Origin: an uncultured Oscillibacter sp.
GTDB lineage: Bacteria > Bacillota > Clostridia > Oscillospirales > Oscillospiraceae
Assembly: GCA_946183715.1 (NCBI GenBank)
Contig: CAMHDB010000077.1
Coordinates: 1 to 8,296, forward strand
DNA length: 8,296 nt
Direction of reading: 5' to 3'
Positions 5,231 to 8,296 of the stretch are shown here, in pieces; position 1 is the stretch's first letter; each line of letters starts with the position of its first letter. The translations under genes and the position numbers were made by a program. Under the pieces are notes generated by a model, which was not told the DNA's origin, did no database searches, and worked only from the letters and a program-made list of their open reading frames with translations.

Positions 5231-6742
5231 ATGCCAGACAGACGAAACGCCCTGCCGCCCCCCGCCGATTCCGCGCAACGCCGCTTGACGGCGTTCCTGT
5301 CCGCCGCGCTCTGCGCCTTCGCCGCGCACGGCTTCCTGTTTACCAACGAGTTCTTTTCCCACGATTCCGTCTCCTACTTCAACTACACCGAGTTCGGCTT
5401 CCGCTTCTATACCGGAATCGGGCGCTTCCTGATTCCGGTCTATGAGGCCTGTAAAGGCCCCGTCGCCGCGCCGTGGTTGATTGGCCTCCTCTTTACGCTC
5501 TGGATGGGCCTGACCGGAATCGTGGTCACGGATTTATTGGCCATCCAGACGCCGACCGGAATCGCCCTTTCCGCCGGACTGCTCTGCACCAATGTCTCCG
5601 TCAGCCTCACGGGCGCGACCTACGTCTACTGTATGGACGAATACGCCCTCGCCCTGCTCTGCGCCGCGACCGCCGCCTTCCTATTCCTGCGGGGCGGGCG
5701 GCTGTCCCTGCTGGGCGTACTCCCGCTGTTGGCGTCGCTGTCGCTCTACCAGCCCTATGTCACCGTGACGGCGGTGCTGTGCCTCCTCGCGCTCCTGCGC
5801 GACGCCTCCGACGGGCGGCGCTTCCGGACTGTCCTCGCGCGCGGCCTCAGCGCCCTGACGCTGATACTTGTCTCTTACCTGCTCTATTCCGCCCTCTGGG
5901 CCGCCCTCCGTACAATCGCCCGGATTCCCCAAACGCGCGACGTGGTGTCCCTCCGCGACTTCGGCTTATTGGCACGCTTGGTCTCCGCGAACTCCGCCTT
6001 TTTCGGGTTTCTGTTCCGCCCCGGCGTCGTACTCGGCCCCCTGCGCCCCGTCGTACACGGCGCTCTACTCGCGCTCCTGCTCTGGCGTCTGCTCCGTACT
6101 CTCACTAACGGGCGCGTCCCGCTCCCGAACCGCCTCCTGCTACTCGCCCTCGCGGCACTCCTGCCCGCCGCGCTCTACTCCGTCGCGTTCGTCATGCCCG
6201 GGGAGGCGCACGACTTGACCGCCTACGCCCGGGAACTGTTCTATTTACTGCCGCTGTCCCTACTCGACGCCCCGCCGCGCCGGAATCCGTCCGCCGAACG
6301 CGTCGCGGTGTGCGTGTTGCTGTCGCTGTTGCTCTGGCACCACGTCGTCTACGCGAATCAGGCCTATATGAAGAAGGACTTCGAGAAAACGTCGACGCTC
6401 ATACTGGCGGCGCGTATCGTCGACCGGATAGAGAGCGTCCCGGGCTACGTCCCCGGCGAAACCCGCGTGGCCTTCGCCGGACGCTTCGACGACAACGAAC
6501 CCCTCGACGCGCCTTTAGCGGCCTTCGACGGCTTCCGGACGCAGACGGGCCTCTGGCACGCCCACGCCGCGACTTACAATATGGGGCGCTACCTGACGGA
6601 GTACCTGCAATACCCGCTCAACTGGGACAAAGAATCGGGCGTTGTGCGCTCCGACTTGGCGAAAGCAATGCCGGCCTTCCCTGCGGCGGGGAGTGTGCGC
6701 ATGATTGACGGCGTAGTGGTCGTGAAGCTGTCGGCGTGGTAG
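5231..6742 (+). CDS. Polytopic membrane protein, GtrII-like glucosyltransferase family
   Basis: A 503-residue protein with about 10-12 hydrophobic segments, among them approximately 20-37, 83-103, 108-126, 138-155, 177-190, 203-226, 275-290, 300-320 and 355-376. The first outside loop carries FFSHDSVSYF (41-50; D45 could be the catalytic acid of a GT-C type enzyme) and then GIGRFLIPVYE (62-72). This aspartate plus GRxL pattern resembles the GtrII/Glucos_trans_II family, as does the soluble C-terminal region ending in a VVVVKL strand. Such enzymes transfer sugars from a polyprenyl-phosphate donor to surface polymers; donor and acceptor are unknown here. The gene lies 76 bases after the SLH-NAGPA gene with no separate promoter visible, so the two are probably co-transcribed. 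The family call rests on motif resemblance alone; another GT-C or oligosaccharide enzyme is possible. Confidence 0.72.
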   Translation: MPDRRNALPPPADSAQRRLTAFLSAALCAFAAHGFLFTNEFFSHDSVSYFNYTEFGFRFYTGIGRFLIPVYEACKGPVAAPWLIGLLFTLWMGLTGIVVTDLLAIQTPTGIALSAGLLCTNVSVSLTGATYVYCMDEYALALLCAATAAFLFLRGGRLSLLGVLPLLASLSLYQPYVTVTAVLCLLALLRDASDGRRFRTVLARGLSALTLILVSYLLYSALWAALRTIARIPQTRDVVSLRDFGLLARLVSANSAFFGFLFRPGVVLGPLRPVVHGALLALLLWRLLRTLTNGRVPLPNRLLLLALAALLPAALYSVAFVMPGEAHDLTAYARELFYLLPLSLLDAPPRRNPSAERVAVCVLLSLLLWHHVVYANQAYMKKDFEKTSTLILAARIVDRIESVPGYVPGETRVAFAGRFDDNEPLDAPLAAFDGFRTQTGLWHAHAATYNMGRYLTEYLQYPLNWDKESGVVRSDLAKAMPAFPAAGSVRMIDGVVVVKLSAW

Positions 6743-6907
6743 TGTCATAAAATCACTTATCGCTCCAAAATCAGCTTATACTGACGAGCTGTAAGATTTG
6801 CCACCCGTCTTTCCGGAAAGCCCACAATTAGCGGGGCGCAATCTGAAAGCGGCAAATTTCAGCGCTCACGAGTATAACGCCTGTGCGCCGTGCGGGCAGG
6901 TGCCGTA
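6743..6907. other. Convergent intergenic gap with palindromes
   Basis: This separates two converging genes. I see no gene and no clear terminator with a T tract in either direction. It holds a 12-bp perfect palindrome CTTTCCGGAAAG (6809-6820), an inverted repeat CTGAAA (6843-6848) with TTTCAG (6857-6862), and a weaker CAGCT/AGCTG pair (6772-6776 with 6787-6791). The composition is a little more AT-rich than the genes on both sides. Confidence 0.5.
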
Positions 6908-8005
6908 TCATTCTACGGCGTCGGGAGAGGGTTCTGGCTCCGGCGCGTCGTCCGGGGACGCCAGTCCCATGGACAGTTCCAGCCGCACGCAGGTTCCCTC
7001 GCCCTGCTTTGACCATACGGAAATCGAGTGACCCAAGTCGCCGCAGATTCGGCGGCAGAGGTACAGCCCTAATCCGCGCCGCGACTCCTCGTCCCCCTCC
7101 GCGACAGGGTTCGGGTCTAACAGGTGCTTCAGAATTTCCTCCGAAATGCCCGTCCCGCTGTCGCGCACCGTCAGGAACGGCCCCGCCCCGGTTCCGTTCC
7201 CGTCCGATACCGTCTCCCATTCTTCAGTACCTTCCGGCGCGCCCGCCTCCCGTTCGATGGAAACTGTCACGCCCCCCGAAAACGTGTACCGGAACGAATT
7301 GGCGAGAATCTGTTCGAGCATGAAGGCCAGCCATTTCCCGTCCGTCACAACCATGACCGGGACGGGCTCAAAGTCGACGGAAATCTGTTTCTCAATCGTT
7401 TCCCCGGCGAACTTCCGGAGGCTCTTCTGCACAATCGCGCTAAGGTCGTACTTGCGGAGCGCGTAGCCGGGGGCGGTCTCCAGCCGCGCGTACACCACCG
7501 CCATTTCCGCGTACTGCTCCAAATGCCGCAACTCCACCGACATGCGCCGTACCAACGGCGAATCGCCCGTCAAAAGAAGCTGTTCCATCGCGCTGACAGG
7601 CTCCTTGATTTCTTTCGCCCAGCGCGCGTAATACTCCGCAAGTCCGGCGTGTTCCGGCTCGTCCTCCGCCTCCGACGCCTCCACAAAGCGCCGTAACAAG
7701 TTCTGATAGTCCTCGTCGGCGAAACTCTCCTCCGGCGGGTAATTCGTGGCCAGTTCGTCAAGGGTTCCGCTGTTCAGTTCCGTGATATCGCCCATCGTAA
7801 GGCGCTTCTGGTAGACGCGCAACAGGCGGCGTATCTCGAAGAACAGCACCGGGGCCAGACTGAACAGTACCATGTAGGACAGGAACACCGCCGGAAGGCC
7901 CTTGACCACAAAGACAATGGCCCACACAATCCAGCAGAGGGCGATATACAGCGCCGGATACCGGCGGGAGTAGGCGTACTGCAAGGCAAAGCGTATGAAA
8001 TCCAT
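6908..8005 (-). CDS. BceS-like membrane histidine kinase lacking the phospho-acceptor His
   Basis: The product has 365 residues and reads leftward. It has two adjacent membrane segments (about 17-35 and 39-57) with almost no outside loop, as in BceS/LiaS intramembrane-sensing kinases. The dimerisation segment reads YYARWAKEIKEPVSAM (125-140), where the family norm is W-x-HEIKTP. The acceptor His is Lys131 (AAA, plus-strand 7613-7615) and the Thr before Pro is Glu. The ATPase half seems complete: TDGKWLAFMLEQILANSF (221-238; N box N236), VRDSGTGI (280-287; G1) and RRGLGLY (309-315; G2). A low-complexity insert lies at about 251-276 and an acidic/Pro tail at 350-365. The start at 8005 is set by an AGGAG 7 bases before. 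The gene follows ftsK by 20 bases, and no response regulator gene is seen in the window. It may be a signalling-dead regulator or ATP-binding scaffold, but not a normal autokinase. Confidence 0.87.
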   Translation of the reverse strand: MDFIRFALQYAYSRRYPALYIALCWIVWAIVFVVKGLPAVFLSYMVLFSLAPVLFFEIRRLLRVYQKRLTMGDITELNSGTLDELATNYPPEESFADEDYQNLLRRFVEASEAEDEPEHAGLAEYYARWAKEIKEPVSAMEQLLLTGDSPLVRRMSVELRHLEQYAEMAVVYARLETAPGYALRKYDLSAIVQKSLRKFAGETIEKQISVDFEPVPVMVVTDGKWLAFMLEQILANSFRYTFSGGVTVSIEREAGAPEGTEEWETVSDGNGTGAGPFLTVRDSGTGISEEILKHLLDPNPVAEGDEESRRGLGLYLCRRICGDLGHSISVWSKQGEGTCVRLELSMGLASPDDAPEPEPSPDAVE

Positions 8006-8011
8006 AATCCG

Positions 8012-8020
8012 TCTCCTCTC
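8012..8020 (-). promoter_or_regulatory. Ribosome binding site of the kinase-like gene
   Basis: On the minus strand this reads GAGAGGAGA, with AGGAG placed 7 bases before the ATG at 8005-8003. It decides for that start over the longer reading frame that would begin at 8068 inside the ftsK coding sequence. Confidence 0.85.
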
Positions 8021-8025
8021 GTGTG

Positions 8026-8296
8026 TCAGTCCCGCGACAGCGGAACGCCCGCGCGCAATTCCTGCCACTGCTCTTTCGTGATGAGCAGTTGCCGCGGGCG
8101 CGAACCCTCGAACGGCCCGACATATCCGCGCCGTTCCATCTGGTCAATCAGCCGCGACGCCCGCGAATAGCCTAGTTTCAAGCGCCGCTGTAACATGGAC
8201 GTGGACGCCTGCCCGGTCTCCAGAACCACGTCCACGGCGGCGGGTAACAACTCGTCCTGCTGTTCCACGGGTTCCGGCTCGACTTTCGCGGGCTTG
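8026..8296 (-). CDS. ftsK: FtsK/SpoIIIE DNA translocase, C-terminal gamma domain (5' end outside window)
   Basis: This is the last 89 complete codons of a gene that enters from the right edge. The segment begins in a Pro/Lys/Glu-rich stretch (KPAKVEPEPVEQQ), the usual linker before the gamma domain. It continues with a winged-helix gamma domain: STSMLQRRLKLGYSRASRLI, then DQMERRGYVGPFEGSRPRQL and LITKEQW. The winged helix recognises oriented octamers (KOPS or SRS) that direct the hexameric motor on the chromosome; the motor pumps DNA at the division septum or into the forespore. The motor domain is outside the window, so ftsK, spoIIIE and sftA cannot be told apart, and the symbol is the generic one. 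GTG 8268 is an internal Val codon and not the start. The gene is followed after 20 bases by the kinase-like gene, probably in one operon. Confidence 0.92.
   Translation of the reverse strand, partial: KPAKVEPEPVEQQDELLPAAVDVVLETGQASTSMLQRRLKLGYSRASRLIDQMERRGYVGPFEGSRPRQLLITKEQWQELRAGVPLSRD

Noticed and set aside
3628..5346. 572-codon minus-strand open frame opposite the SLH-NAGPA gene
   Set aside because: Low-complexity His/Arg/Gly/Val composition, no domain, and it runs through a hairpin and into the start of the next gene; it is a codon-bias shadow.
6798..7031. 77-codon plus-strand open frame in the convergent gap
   Set aside because: Most of it overlaps the minus-strand kinase gene, with no ribosome binding site and no recognisable domain.
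8006..8068. Longer start (8068) for the kinase-like protein
   Set aside because: It would overlap the end of ftsK by about 40 bases and add 21 unlikely residues; the AGGAG site clearly serves the ATG at 8005.

Overview
The window looks like chromosomal DNA of a high-GC member of the Clostridia (Bacillota), plausibly an Oscillospirales-type gut anaerobe. Evidence is a Rae1/YacP-type NYN domain fused to a TetM/EF-G-like GTPase, an SLH-domain surface protein, a BceS-like membrane kinase, AAGGTGGT/AGGAGA ribosome binding sites, a textbook sigma-A promoter and strongly C/G-biased codons. This placement is inference; no rRNA or other marker gene is present.

Layout: (1) 1-~540 is the 3' end of an IS200/IS605-type element: the last 124 codons of TnpB, then a highly structured right end that I read as the omega/re-RNA scaffold. 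It is clearly more AT-rich than the rest, so probably acquired. (2) 550-3135 encodes an 861-residue translational GTPase of the TetM/EF-G superfamily with a C-terminal Rae1-like (YacP, NYN/PIN-fold) ribonuclease domain. Its start codon lies about 10 bases from the element end, no Shine-Dalgarno is visible, and a strong terminator follows. (3) 3136-3432 is an intergenic region with several hairpins and an extended -10 promoter. (4) 3433-5154 encodes a secreted SLH plus NAGPA (phosphodiester glycosidase) protein. A 14-bp perfect hairpin separates it from (5) 5231-6742, a polytopic GtrII-like membrane glycosyltransferase. These two probably form a cell-envelope glycan operon. (6) 6743-6907 is a convergent intergenic gap. 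(7) On the minus strand, the C-terminal gamma domain of an FtsK/SpoIIIE translocase (8296-8026) is followed 20 bases later by a BceS-like histidine kinase (8005-6908) whose phospho-acceptor His is replaced by Lys.

The most interesting system is the GTPase-Rae1 fusion. One polypeptide joins an A-site-binding translational GTPase to a nuclease family known to cut mRNA in the ribosomal A site, which suggests a ribosome surveillance or rescue factor. Second is the apparent pseudo-histidine kinase attached to ftsK. Third is the IS right end against the GTPase gene, where the predicted TnpB guide would overlap the GTPase start codon.
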